Assembly (NCBI GenBank): GCA_013433145.1
Contig: CM024178.1
Location: 248,001 to 312,000 of the forward strand
DNA: 64,000 nucleotides
Origin: Ascaris suum
Lineage: Eukaryota; Nematoda; Chromadorea; Rhabditida; Ascarididae
Direction: 5' to 3'
Below, one piece after another: positions 40,301 to 51,409 of the stretch. Positions within the stretch are counted from its first letter, which is position 1; each line of letters opens with the position of its first letter. Below the pieces are notes generated by a model, which made no database searches, was not told the origin of the DNA, and saw only the letters and a list, made by a program, of their open reading frames with translations. A program made the position numbers and the translations under genes.

Positions 40301-41160
40301 ATAAATATTTCTTGCATAGCCATGTGATGATTTGATTGCTCCGTGAAGTTGAGACCGAAAATATCGTTTCAATTTTTCTCGCTGACCACTTCCACTTCCT
40401 TCTACCCTTATTCTCCCTAATTTCGTCGATTTACGAGACTACTGTTTACCTTTCATAACGTGCACCTCTTTTCTTGGAAAATTGCCCCGATTTCTGTTTA
40501 AAAACGTTTATGTTATTATTGTTAACCCAAATCATTAAAGAAATGCATTTCTATAAGACTACCGATGTTTCCTTCAAAATTCCAAAAGGATGAAGACGGA
40601 AGCATAAATCTCCTCGGCGTTTTAAGAGCACATTTCCGGTCTTGTCATGAAGTGTGCTGGTTACGGGTCTGATCGAGACAGTTCCTAGATTACTTCAAAG
40701 TTAAAGCACATTTCATATAAGTTCACTGCTACGCAAGAAAATATAACATTATCTCACAATAAGTCTTAATCTTTCCATAGAGTTCGGTTCAGCACGTACA
40801 AATTTGCTTAACCCTTTGCATTCTAAGAAGAGAACTGCATAGACCACAGATTAAGATTTCGATGTCTGATTATGCAAACCTGAGCATGAGAGATCGAAGA
40901 TTTTGGAAAGGTAATACAAACACGGGAAAAACCCTTTTCGTAAAAGAATTCAGTGGTTGTCGGGCTGAACAACATCATAGCAATCCATAACTATTTTTAA
41001 TGGCACCGTATATGATCCTACCTCAAACTTTATTGAACTAATGTTCGACTATGCATCTCCACCCATTAGCGAATCGTTCACCACAAAAGAGCTAAGCAAC
41101 TAATGTACAAACCATTGCCAAAAGTGGCTGCTTGCAGGCTCTCAGAAGTCGCAACGACAT
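26292..41160 (-). CDS. mmcm-1: Methylmalonyl-CoA mutase, mitochondrial, 17 exons
   Basis: Converts (R)-methylmalonyl-CoA to succinyl-CoA with adenosylcobalamin in the matrix, the last step of propionyl-CoA breakdown. Exons in transcript order: 41160-41113, 40284-40084, 38250-38069, 36637-36454, 36247-36065, 35474-35325, 34755-34624, 33510-33334, 32525-32454, 32095-31940, 31122-31030, 30621-30482, 29263-29179, 28376-28262, 27491-27332, 26828-26711, 26348-26292. Every phase agrees; the total is 750 residues, the same as human MUT. Residues 1-16 look like a presequence. The TIM-barrel half has GPYPTMYT (Tyr99), [20 protein letters not shown] (His264), RLSFFWGI and [19 protein letters not shown]. 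The B12 domain has MGQDGHDRG (lower-ligand His625), [20 protein letters not shown] and [11 protein letters not shown]. The exon 2 donor is GC. The gene is intact and unlikely to be a pseudogene. Confidence 0.96.
32168..32229. repeat. 31-bp tandem duplication in a mutase intron
   Basis: Two adjacent copies sharing attctaatcg and ccattacact, with three differences. Confidence 0.75.
33334..38250 (-). CDS. mmcm-1: Mutase catalytic TIM-barrel core (six exons)
   Basis: Exons from 38250 down to 33334 encode residues ~84-419. These carry the active-site Tyr of YPTMYT, the His of SISGYHMQ at the exon 36247-36065 boundary, and the CoA-channel residues around [12 protein letters not shown]. Introns here hold a (TA)n tract, a 42-bp perfect hairpin and a copied 27-bp exon piece. 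Confidence 0.93.
33693..33779. repeat. Perfect 42-bp inverted repeat with 3-nt loop (mutase intron)
   Basis: The 42 bases 33693-33734 are exactly complementary to 33738-33779; the spacer is TGC. The loop-proximal string ctgcataatgctta recurs just outside at 33785-33798. It lies in the intron between exons 34755-34624 and 33510-33334. There are no clear flanking target duplications and no bulges, so it looks unlike a typical animal pre-miRNA or MITE. Confidence 0.9.
34247..34309. repeat. (TA)n microsatellite in a mutase intron
   Basis: About 31 TA units without interruption, between the hairpin and exon 34624-34755. Confidence 0.93.
35136..35162 (+). repeat. Intronic 27-bp exact copy of mutase exon sequence
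   Basis: Identical over 27 bases to 34638-34664, which codes for part of the HSQTSGWS segment of the next exon downstream. Same orientation, 498 bp apart. Confidence 0.88.
41113..41160 (-). CDS. mmcm-1: Mutase first coding exon (mitochondrial presequence)
   Basis: Sixteen codons, [16 protein letters not shown], then gtttgt. They are rich in Leu and Arg with no acidic residues, as a mitochondrial targeting helix should be. It ends in phase 0, matching the next exon, which begins [20 protein letters not shown]. It gives exactly 750 residues in total. The acceptor ccgttgcag ends 28 nt upstream of the ATG. Confidence 0.75.
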
Positions 41161-41188
41161 CTTCACGCGTGCCACCAATATCGGTCAC
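41161..41188 (-). promoter_or_regulatory. Candidate trans-splice acceptor and 28-nt leader of the mutase gene
   Basis: On the minus strand tttccgttgcag ends just before 41188, leaving 28 nt to the ATG. This suits spliced-leader addition; an untranslated upstream exon is the alternative. Confidence 0.4.
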
Positions 41189-44100
41189 CTGCAACGGAAA
41201 TATTCCTTTGCCTCAACCCTGCTCTTGAATTATGCCAAGGCGGATGCTATCCTTCGAATTTCCATTCAGCTAACTCTTGCAGAACTGTTCACAGACACTT
41301 CTCCCCTCCCCCTCCCCGCCGAAGGAGTCGTGTGGGAAAGGGGTGATGCAAAAAGACCATAGCAGTAATTTTTTTGCTGCTTCCTCTTCTCGATCCTCAT
41401 TAAATACTAACCCGATCGCACATATTCCGACAAAGCAGAAAAGCCTTCGCAGCAAAAAATGAAAAAACAGGCAATCCAAGCAACAGTTACACCAGGCGCT
41501 CCGAGTATCCGCAATCCGTAGTCGAATGCTGCGCATTGTTTCTGTTGATGAGATACGCAAATGCGACTCTAAAATATTTGACCTCAACCAAAAGCAAGCA
41601 AAAACTGGTCGAAGCTGGCTAAACTATGGAATTTATGCAGGTGAAATCAGGAGCATCAAACAAATGAACGGAAAACCGACTGACTAAGACGCCGAAACGG
41701 TATAAATTTATTCAAAGCATGAGTAGAAACACAGAAGTGAATTAGCAATGAAAACTGAAGTAGAGGCGGTAAGCACGAACAGAATCCTGATTGAAATGAA
41801 GGAAGCGGCGCACAAAACCACACGCCAAGGAACAGTACCGCACAAATGAAGAAGTCACTAGCGACTGAAGGGTTTTCCGCATGATATTTGCATCTGTGAA
41901 TGCCAAATTTCATTAGCGAGTCCTTAAGCAGGCTTCTGCGAAACAACAATACGGTAATGGACCAAGCACCCGAACACGTCGTTTGTTTCACTGAAGTCAG
42001 GTTGCAGCTGCAAGCATAAACCGCTCTTGACGCAGGCATTGGAACATTGCGAGACGGCAATTATCTCACGCCGGAGACTGCTCTACGACCGTTCACCTCA
42101 AATACCAAATCATTCGACAATACGGCACCCGTACACAAGTGGAAGGACTGTGGCGTCAATACGCGAAAAAGACAAAATAAAAATTCCAGTGAGATGAACA
42201 AGAAGATTTCGCTGGAGACTTTTGAGAAAGGAAACTTAGAGTCGGCATAGTGCTGTGAAAGGATTCTAGGTCTCCCACCATTGTTGTGGTTCTATCATGA
42301 TATACTAAAACTCTCTGAGCCATGTCTTAGGCGGTTCTGTAGCGTAAGTATCGACCGAAACCCCTTTTCCGCCACTTTACCTTGTTGTTGCGAGTCAACG
42401 TGACAAGCACCATGTACATACGCCCTTTAAAATTCGTTTTAAAGCGACGCAAGATTTAAAGCTGTCAAAATTCTGAATACATGTAAATGATAGAGTAGAA
42501 CGAAATCAGTATTACTTGAAGTAGTAGAGAAACGAGAAACTAGACAATTCAATCAAGCAAGCAATATTTTATCAACATATCAAAAAATAACCTCTCATGA
42601 ATTTCGTTTGTTTAAACCATCAAAAAATAGGCAGTTATAATGCTGACAACGCTCGACGCCCAAAATATACGCTAGGACAAAGAGGCCGAAGCGTGCAACG
42701 AAACCACTGCTAGACAAGAACACTTCGCACTCTTAGAGCACATAAGAGCACCCACGCATCGTTACGTACAACGAGACTCACATCTACGCGATATGACGAG
42801 TTAGGCAACTTATAAGATCCCAGTTATAAGTCGTCCTTAATTGTACCTCCCTCCCGCTTGTAAATCCTTCATTAGACCGCGAAAAGCTCTGTTTTATGTT
42901 TTATGAAACAGTATAAACAATTTCTCAGAACATGGTGATTCTGAAGCGCTTCAAAGTTAATGCAAAACTGCTTCCGTTAACACCTATAACATATCAACCG
43001 ATCAAAGTCACATATCCCTATGAAACAAATAAGGTGTAGAAAATGAACAACGTCTTAAACGAATACAAACCCTACCGAAGGAAATGGCCCGAAACGCATG
43101 TCGTAGTTGTTTTTCCGTCATCCTTCTCCACCATGCTGGTCATTTTCCGCACCATCTGTACTCCTCACCTGATCTGAGAATTTTTTGTGCTGCTCACAAA
43201 AATATATTTTCATACTAAACCTGATCCCAACTCAAATATAAATGCCTCAGATCGATCAGTGCAAAATTTAAAAGTTCGTGGATCAATGGGAGATTCTGTA
43301 TAGACCGCCATCCTATACCAATAAATTTCCTACTCAAACTTCAGTCTCCTCAAGGTTAAGAATGCCACAGCGTTTTGCTAATGTAAACCTGCAGAGGTGC
43401 ACAAAAACCTAGCGAACAATGATGCAATTATTTTTTGACAACGGTCAATACTGCAAACAAACATGCGAAAACCCTGTAAAAATCACCACAAGAATACCAT
43501 TACAAGCACCCTTTCAAAACTAAAAACCATAACTTACCTGCCTCCCCTACATTTCAGACCTTTTCATTCGAAACTAAAGCAAGAAGTGGAAGGGTGGAAA
43601 TTTTGATAGAAAACTACGGCGTCACGAGCATAAAATCTTACGGATATCTGTTGCACTGATACAAGACCAAAGAGGTCGGGTATATCTAAATTTTAAGCGA
43701 TACGTCATAGGAGGATAAGTGGAAATGCTGGATCAATCTGAAGAGTTCCTCACAATTCCGACGGACTAATCAAGTTGCACCCTTAACACAGCGGAAAGAT
43801 CAAACAATATCACAGGAATTGCCCTTTCATTTCTATCACCTTTTCGCTTTCCCGTCAACTCCATTGCACATTTTTTTCCCCGACATTAAGCTAATTTTCC
43901 TAAACAGTTTCCCACACGCTTTCTCAAAAGATAATTGCCATGGGAATCATATGATCCAACAATAAGTAAATGGGTGCATAAAAGTGGAACTTTGACTGTT
44001 CCTTACTGATTTAATTGAAATGGATTTTTTGTCAATTGGTTATAGATTTGCGATCGAAGAGGTGTTGTTGAGCGATTTGATTGAGCGTGAACAATGGTTT

Positions 44101-47100
44101 CTTATAAAAGCTGACAACGCTAATAAATGGGCACCTGAGAAGGGTTACCTATGCAATGGGCTTTCCTCACCTGATAACTTTTATGGTAGGAGAGGTGAGG
44201 GAAGGAGGAGCGGTTTCACCTTGTTGATAATGAAAACGGCAAGAGTTTGCTGTCCATATCTTTCAACAGTCCACTGCAGTTGGTGTGCGCTTCTCTAGTA
44301 CATCATCGGTTGTTAGAAACCCGTTCTGCAACGGATCATGACGCATTTCACCAGGTATGTCCGAATCTGTTCATCAACGTCCTTACATCCATTTACTCGT
44401 TTCGTATAAACAATGTTATCTTATTTAGTACCTCATTACCTCAAAAGAGAAACTCTTCAATGCGAATCAGGGAAAACCTCTTATTATCTCATAATCAGAA
44501 TCACTATCTCAAAAAGGTGAAAACTCTTATTCAGTAAAATACCTCAGCGAAGTGGCAAGCTTTTATTTGGTCAAATACTTGTTCGCGGTTGAAAGCATTT
44601 ATTCAGTCAAACACACGAGCTTTCAGGTAGAAAACTTCTGTTCACTGTGATACCCGAACCTTGAAGTGGGATTGAGCAGACACGGAAACAAAGAAATGCG
44701 GTCACTTTAAGATGCCCTTCCAAGGCAAACAGATCTCAAATTGGCCTTGCAATAAATTCCGTCAACCTACCGTATAAATTTATGCATGTAATGAGCACTT
44801 TAGCAAGGGCTCTCGTCCTGTTGTCGGCCCCTCCTTGAATACTGCACAGCGATTTGGTTCCTTAAGGGTACCTAGAAATGAATGTTGTGGAATGCACTTG
44901 GAGGCATATCATTCAAGGGCGTGCAATTATGACTCATCCTGAAGTTTCAGCACGTAGAGTCTGAAGCATAAAAGAATTGCTTGATGTAACGCTGTATTTC
45001 AAACTGTTTTGAGAATTCCTTGATAGAGGTTTTGACGCCTCCTCCTAGTGGGCTCCACCAAGATTGCAGTGCAAGCATCACTACCAATTAGCTCGGATCC
45101 TGTACGGTGAATAATGCGCTATACTCCTCCCAGTTTAGAATCATCCTTATTTTAAGCACTTCATGTGAGGATGTTGCCAAAGCCACAAATATGTCTATGT
45201 TTATTCATAGGCTCAAAAGATTCGATCTTGATGCTTTTGTTGACCTCACGGCTATCTTTTATACGCAGATAACATAGTTGCCAGTCACCTCTATGTATTA
45301 CTCGCAGTTCCTCGTTGTATCTGTATGTGATGTTCACAGTTTCTATAAGTTTTAATTTGGTCCACTCTAATCTTCTTGGTTCCTCAGTCATGTCATCACT
45401 ATTACATGCGGTCAAGAGTGAAGATGAAGAAAATGAATGACTTAACATCTTTCTATCATAGTCAGCTGAGCATATTATTCCCTAACAGGACTTTTATTGA
45501 GGTTAGGATGTATTTTTCGAACTGAAGTAGTTTCCAAAGCTTGTTGAGTTCATTTCAGTTCGAGTCAGTCTTCGACGATATGGGATATTTTATCTTGTTC
45601 AAGGTAACATCCGCATAACAGATCTGCTCTCATTGTCACTTTATGTGCTTAACAAGTCTGTTATGTTATTCGTACAGCACGATTGATGCGACGGTAACGC
45701 CCAGTGAATCATCAATGAAGTACACCAATAATACTTGAGTCATTTACAGCATGTAACAGGAAAATGCTGTGTCGTTGGCTTGGCCTTGGCTCTGGGACCA
45801 ACTTAGGCTCTCCGCAATGATTATTCAACATCTTTAGGTTATCGTTATATTCAACAGGATGAGGTCCTTTAAATATCATAACTCATCGGTGATCAAATTA
45901 ACTCTCAAGGTTTCGACATATTCACAACAACAACGAATTCTTTATTTTACAATGAAGAAAGCATAGAGTACAGAAAACATTTTCAAAGAAACAAAGAAAA
46001 CATCTGTAACTAAAAGCATAACACCAGCCATGCGCTTGGAATCCTCTCCCTTCTCCCTTCCAAAAATAAGAGAAAACAATTGCATGGATTACGCCGAAAG
46101 AACACATGTGGAGACGCACTCATGAATATACAAAAACAAGTTGGGTACAATTATAGTTAAAACCGCCGAGCATTGGATGTCGCAGCCAGACCGCATTGCT
46201 CTAAGCGCTGCTTAAACACGACACGTTGCCGAGCATAACCTCATGATATGGCAAGAAATTGCAAATAGGAACAACACAGAAAACGAACAAACTGAGACAT
46301 CAGTTCGATTTGCTAATTTCTTCCAGTTTTGAGGAAGTGTAGTTTCGAGCACAGTGCAAAGTTTTTAAAAAGAGAAATTACACTCGAACGGAATCCCCGA
46401 AAAATCCTAAGTGATCTTGAGACATAAATTTAAATCAAACTGAGCTGTACGATACTAAAGAGGTTTTAAGTCAAAAATAAGAAGCCACCGTTTGCAACTA
46501 GGCTGCAACGATCGATGAAACGCTTTTCGAAGAGAACGCTTAGTGAACCTCCTCAATTATCTCGGTATCTTTTTTCATAGGCGGCGATCAAACAACTACA
46601 TTCCAAGTTATCACCAGTGCAGCAACACACCTCACCTTAGAGGGATTTGCTAACACCTGCCGCGTCTGCCTAGGACGACAATTCCATGTCATATTTACGT
46701 ACGCCACACCTCACCTGTTCTTGCAGAAAATAAAAGCGAAATCTCGCCTTTGTAACGTTTCACCCAGAACGGTCGCGCTGCGAACTCAATTCCGTAAAGA
46801 AAATGAGGTGAATTTTGCACCACGATTACGACTATCGTCATTTCATTTCGACCATCCGTTGTGGGTGGCTGGAGTTCGGGTTTTTTTTTTTGCATGGTGA
46901 AGAGTTTTTATTTGTTCGGTTAGGAAAACATGTTTTGATCGATTTCATTTGCTAGTTGGTCACTATATGTTTCTGATATCTTAGTTCCAACTTTATACCA
47001 GCCATCTGTCTGCTGGGTGATACATCAGACATGACATGTTCTCCGGTAGGATGTTAGGTATACTGTTTTTTCTTCTCATGTGTTATTTAAGTTGGGTTAA

Positions 47101-48335
47101 AGAAAATGATGATGGAAGTGTTTAGAATCTAGGCATCAATATGTGCGTCTTCGAGCATGAAAGAAATTCGCTCTGGATTTCTTGTACTTGTTGTATTCTT
47201 CATTGAATTGCCTTTTTATTTATTTTGCTGTAGATGTGATTTTTATCGCGGTTTTCCTATCGGACGTAAAGCGTCGAACATACTGACTCGTCCTCATAGA
47301 TGGAGTACAGTAATGTGTTGTTGTAATTCAGGTTATACTAAAGTAACACATGTTTATCTTGTATTCGAAGGGAGACCCATCTTTTCGATGGAATTGATAA
47401 AAGAAGAGCGGACAGGTGGGATGGAAATGGGTATTTAATTTCCTGGGATGATTCATACCGTACATCATATCAGTTCCCTTATAACAGATAAAGAACGAGC
47501 CATCGGATGTCTTTTAAGATCGAAGCATGGATCGGTCGTGTGCACTAACGCTGCAGTGTTCTCCATTACCGTGTTCACTTTGTCCTTGTCAGCGAGTTGT
47601 TTATTAATCGCATCCTTTGTATGTTGCTTGCCTGTAGCCACTCTAACAGGAGCATGTAGTGACCGGGTCAGATCAGTTCGAATAGCCAATGGTGTGGTCA
47701 ATGAGCAGTGTTTATTTAGTGTCGTTTATTTCATATCAACATGTTCTCATCATTTCCGTCATTGGTAGAGGTCAATTCTTCCTCTACTGCATATATTTGC
47801 TGGATCATCAGTAGATGCTTCGAGAGTTTTATATCAAAATGAGGTTAGATATCTCCTTCGCATCGATAGGATCCTCAGCTTTAAAGTACTGTTCTACCCG
47901 TTGCTTTACGCTATAAACCACCAACGATGCGTTATCCATATCATTCTCAACCATCTTATGGTCTCTCAATCTTGAGCACTTAAAATTAAACAACAGGAAA
48001 TTTTGATTACCCCTTTCTCCTCTTTCGGAGGCTCGAAGCTTTCAATATTTCACAAAAATACACTCGGCAGTTGCATCCACAAAGGCCTTCACTATTGCAG
48101 TTCGAAGCTCGTGAAAGCACTTTCAGAATTCCCTCCCCACTCGATTGAAGGGTTCGAAGAGGTGATTTCTCGCTTTTCCAGAAGTCGCATGTTTGACGGC
48201 TGTGTTCGAAAATATTCGATGGGTACGATGCTCTGAGCACTTGCGGAAATCTACATTATTCACTTTTATCATTCGGGCACCTCAGTCACTGCAATATCCT
48301 TTTTTATGACGGTTATTAGAATTGAACCACAAGAG
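41189..48335. other. Divergent intergenic region, no gene seen
   Basis: Upstream of the mutase (minus) and of the RTE copy. ORFs of 77-134 codons (for example minus 41656-42060, minus 45161-45448, plus 47448-47768) match no family I know and have no paired splice sites. Around 44500-44650 four loosely similar ~35-40 bp segments containing tttattcagt-like cores may be a decayed tandem repeat. Confidence 0.4.
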
Positions 48336-48407
48336 GAACAACGGTGAATCGACTCGTCAGCATCCAGCGGGCAGGAGACGAGCCTAAGCCCTAACCTTCA
48401 CGCGACC

Positions 48408-51183
48408 ATGTTCAGCCTGTGTACGTATAATGCAAGGACGCTGCTATCGAATGACCGGTTGGAGGAATTAGAAGAAGAGGCGTCAAAAATCAATTTCGAT
48501 ATAATCGGCCTAGCAGAAGTTAGAAGGAAAGGCAAAGAGGCCATCGACCGGCCAAACGGTAACTGCTTGTTTTACCGGGGAGAGGACGAGACATCGCGGG
48601 TGGAGTCGGATTTTATGTTTCGAAAGAATGGAAGGCTAAGGTAATGTCATTCTCCTCTCGTTCTCCTAGAATCGCGCAAATCAAAATTAAGATCAGTAGA
48701 AGAACAAACATGCGACTAATTCAAATATATGCACCACACGGAGGCCAAAGCAGTGAGGAATATACGCAATTCTTGGATGACCTGACAGCTGTAGTTAATG
48801 AAGACCGATCTATATTCACCGTTATAATGGGCGATTTTAATGCAATAGTTGGAGCACGAATACCAGGAGAGCAGTCAGTTGGGAATTTTGGATTGGGAAC
48901 GCGGAATCCACGCGAACAACAACTAGTTGATTTTTGCGAAAATAATAGGATGAAGGTCACGAATACGTTTTTTAAAAAAAGACATGGCAAAAAATGGACT
49001 TGGAGAAGCCCCAGTTGAGATGCAAAAAACGAAGTAGACTACATCTTGGTTAATAAGGCAATAATCGTGAAAGATACCGAAGTTTTGAACCACTTCCAAA
49101 CAGGCAGCGATCATCGCCTAGTTAGAACAAAACTCAGGCTAAAGGATAAACGCTTATGGGCCAGAAGAAAACGTAACAAAAGCACCGAAAAATTATTCGA
49201 CGCAAGGTTATACACATACGCATTGCAACATTCCCATTTAACTGAGAATGAACCTACCTATGCAAATATTGTTGCAAAAATCAGCCAAGCGGCACAAATC
49301 GCTACGACAACAAGGCAGAAAACGTCGCCTCTTACGAAAGAAATAAAAGAACTGCTTGAAAAAAGAAGAAAGATGGAACGAGATGCTAATTTTCGGACTA
49401 AGGTGAAATTCTGTGAACTTAACAAGCTAATCAAAAAGAAAATATGCGAAAACCGTTATCAGAAATATCTAACTATAATGAAGCAAGCCGCAGCTACCGG
49501 GAAATTGAAGAGGGCAAGAAGCTCGCTAGTTGAGAACAAGAAAAGAATAATTGAGCTGAGGAAAAGCGACGGGTCACTCACGTCAGAAACACGAGGAATC
49601 GACCACATCGTTCAGGAATTTTATACTAAACTGTATGGAGGAGAGGCAGACTGTATTTTCGTTACAAGAAAAAGCGATGAGCCGTTCTTACAAATCATCG
49701 ACTCAGAAATAAGAAACGCGTTCCAAAGCATGAAAAACGGAAAGGCGCCAGGCGTCGATAGACTAACTGGGGAAATGTTGAAACTCGGGAAGGAATTACT
49801 AGTAACACCGTTGAAAAGTCTGTTCAACAATATAATCAGATATCAACAAATCCCTGGAGACTTCGCCTTCTCAAAAACAATTCTGTTGCCAAAGAAAGGC
49901 AATCCAGATGACATCAGAAACTACCGCCCCATATCACTCCTACCAACAATCTCAAAGTGTTTCTCGAAAGTTTTATATAAAAGATTGCAGCAACAAATCG
50001 AGCAGAAACAAGATGTCGAACAGGCAGGCTTTAGGCCGAGAAAGTCAACAATCGACCAAATCCACGTGCTTACCATGCTCATCGAGAAAACCAGAGAGTA
50101 CAACTTGCCCCTTTACTTGCTGTTCGTAGACTACGAAAAGGCCTTCGATTCTGTTGAACATGCCTCCCTATGGAGGTCATTGGAAAGCGCCTCGGTACAC
50201 CCTTCAATGATATCCACCCTTCAGGAAATCCAAAGTAAATCGACAACTACAATTTTCGTGCATGAAAGGCAAATACCAATACAGATAAAGAGAGGAGTAC
50301 GACGGGGAGACTGCATATCCCCGCTACTGTTCAATGCAGCTTTATAGCTCGTGTTCGACGAGTAGATTGGCAAAACAAGGGCGTGAATGCGGACGGGAAA
50401 AACTTTCGCACTTGAGGTTCGCAGACGACATAGTCTTGATATCTCACAACTTCAACCAAATAGAGAAAATGCTAAAAGAACTCGAGGTGAGAAGTGCGGT
50501 AGTCTTGCTTACGATTAAACACCTCCAAAACGAAGCTGATGAGCAACCGAGAGCTGAAGTCGATGATCGTCGTAAGAGGCGAGAAGATTGAAAGCGTAAA
50601 TGAATTTATCTACTTGGGCAGATGTGTAAAAATGAACGAAGGAACGGAAGCAGATGTACGACGCAGGATCAAACAAGGATGGAAAGCATTTTTTAAGAAT
50701 AAAGACTTCTACCGTGGAAGAAAAGTACCGATGAGTCTCAAGCGGAAACTCTTTGAAAAAAGCGTGATGCCAACAATTTTGTACGGTTCGGAGATATGGG
50801 TAACAACTAAGAAAGTGCGCAAGCTACTGGCAGTGGCAGAAAGAAGAATGGAAAGAATCATGACAGGAATCAAACTGCGACAGAGGAAAACCAACGAATG
50901 GCTCCGAGGTGTAACAAAGGTAAAGGATTGGGTAACCGAGGCCGGAATGAGGAAATTTAGGCGGGCGGCGAAGATATCTGCACTGAAAAAGGACGACTGG
51001 GTAAAAAGAATAACAGAATGGACACCACGAATTGGCAAAAGAAGCAGAGGCCGACCTGCAATGAGGTGGAGTGATTCTTTAAAGAAGACCGCAGGAACCA
51101 ACTGGATCAGAGAAGCATTGAACCGGGACAACTGGAAGCGATATGAAGGGACATTTATTCGTAATGAATGCTCTGTTGATTGA
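48408..51183 (+). pseudogene. RTE endonuclease-reverse transcriptase polyprotein, broken
   Basis: Endonuclease marks in order: TYNARTL, IIGLAEVRRKG, QIYAPHGGQ, MGDFNAIVG, NEVDYILV, SDHRLV. Reverse transcriptase marks: KNGKAPGVDRLTGEML, RNYRPISLL, QAGFRPRKSTIDQIH, LFVDYEKAFDSVEH, RGVRRGDCISPLLF and the catalytic LRFADDIVLIS. After the RT comes MPTILYGSEIW and a basic, Trp-rich tail. It is inactive: a one-base loss near 48600 (before GGVGFYVSKEW), an in-frame TGA at 49016-49018 after RSPS, shifts near 50345 and 50395 around the segment before FADD, and another near 50520 (before TSKTKLMSN). The central frame at 49046-50347 (433 codons) is still open, so the decay is modest and the insertion fairly recent. 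Confidence 0.88.
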
Positions 51184-51200
51184 AATAAATAAATAAATAT
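51184..51200 (+). repeat. AAAT-type 3' tail of the RTE copy
   Basis: A short (AAAT)n run right after the last element codon. RTE elements typically end in a short simple repeat rather than poly(A). Confidence 0.7.
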
Positions 51201-51401
51201 TACAATTAGGGCATCAATATCTTCCTTTATTCTCTTTGACCTCACTGAAGATTGAAGCTCTTTGCACGTTTCGATACTGTTAAATCGGCGTCGGTTTTGA
51301 AATCTGCACTCTACGTTTTCTATATTTGAAATAATTTATCGTCATCGACGCATGAATATTTTATTGTTGTTATGATGGACGTAATCAAAGGAAACTTTTA
51401 G

Positions 51402-51409
51402 GCGACGAA
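51402..51409 (+). promoter_or_regulatory. Candidate trans-splice acceptor just before the ehbp-1 ATG
   Basis: gaaacttttag ends at 51401 and the ATG is at 51410, an 8-nt leader. TTTTAG is a good nematode acceptor, and no upstream coding exon is needed because the EHBP1 N-terminus starts at this ATG. Confidence 0.5.

Larger units (their letters stand above)
48336..51200 (+). mobile_element. RTE-clade non-LTR retrotransposon, decayed copy
   Basis: A nearly full-length LINE on the + strand: a short leader, an apurinic-type endonuclease, a reverse transcriptase, a C-terminal segment, and an AAAT-type tail at 51184-51200. Both flanks are approximate and I could not identify a target-site duplication. 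It lies between the divergent mutase and ehbp-1 genes, sense to ehbp-1. Confidence 0.85.

Noticed and set aside
41656..42060. Minus 134-codon ORF with a hydrophobic middle
   Set aside because: No recognisable domain, no supporting splice or start context; similar ORFs occur by chance in this region.
43066..43165. Possible mutase start exon reading MRFGPFPS before gtaggg
   Set aside because: The exon at 41113-41160 fits better: presequence-like [16 protein letters not shown], right phase, acceptor 28 nt upstream, and exactly 750 residues.
50537..50544. CTGATGAG string, as in hammerhead ribozyme cores
   Set aside because: No GAAA box or matching stems nearby; it is inside the RT coding part of the RTE.
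50709..51245. Minus 178-codon ORF
   Set aside because: Antisense shadow of the C-terminal part of the RTE polyprotein.
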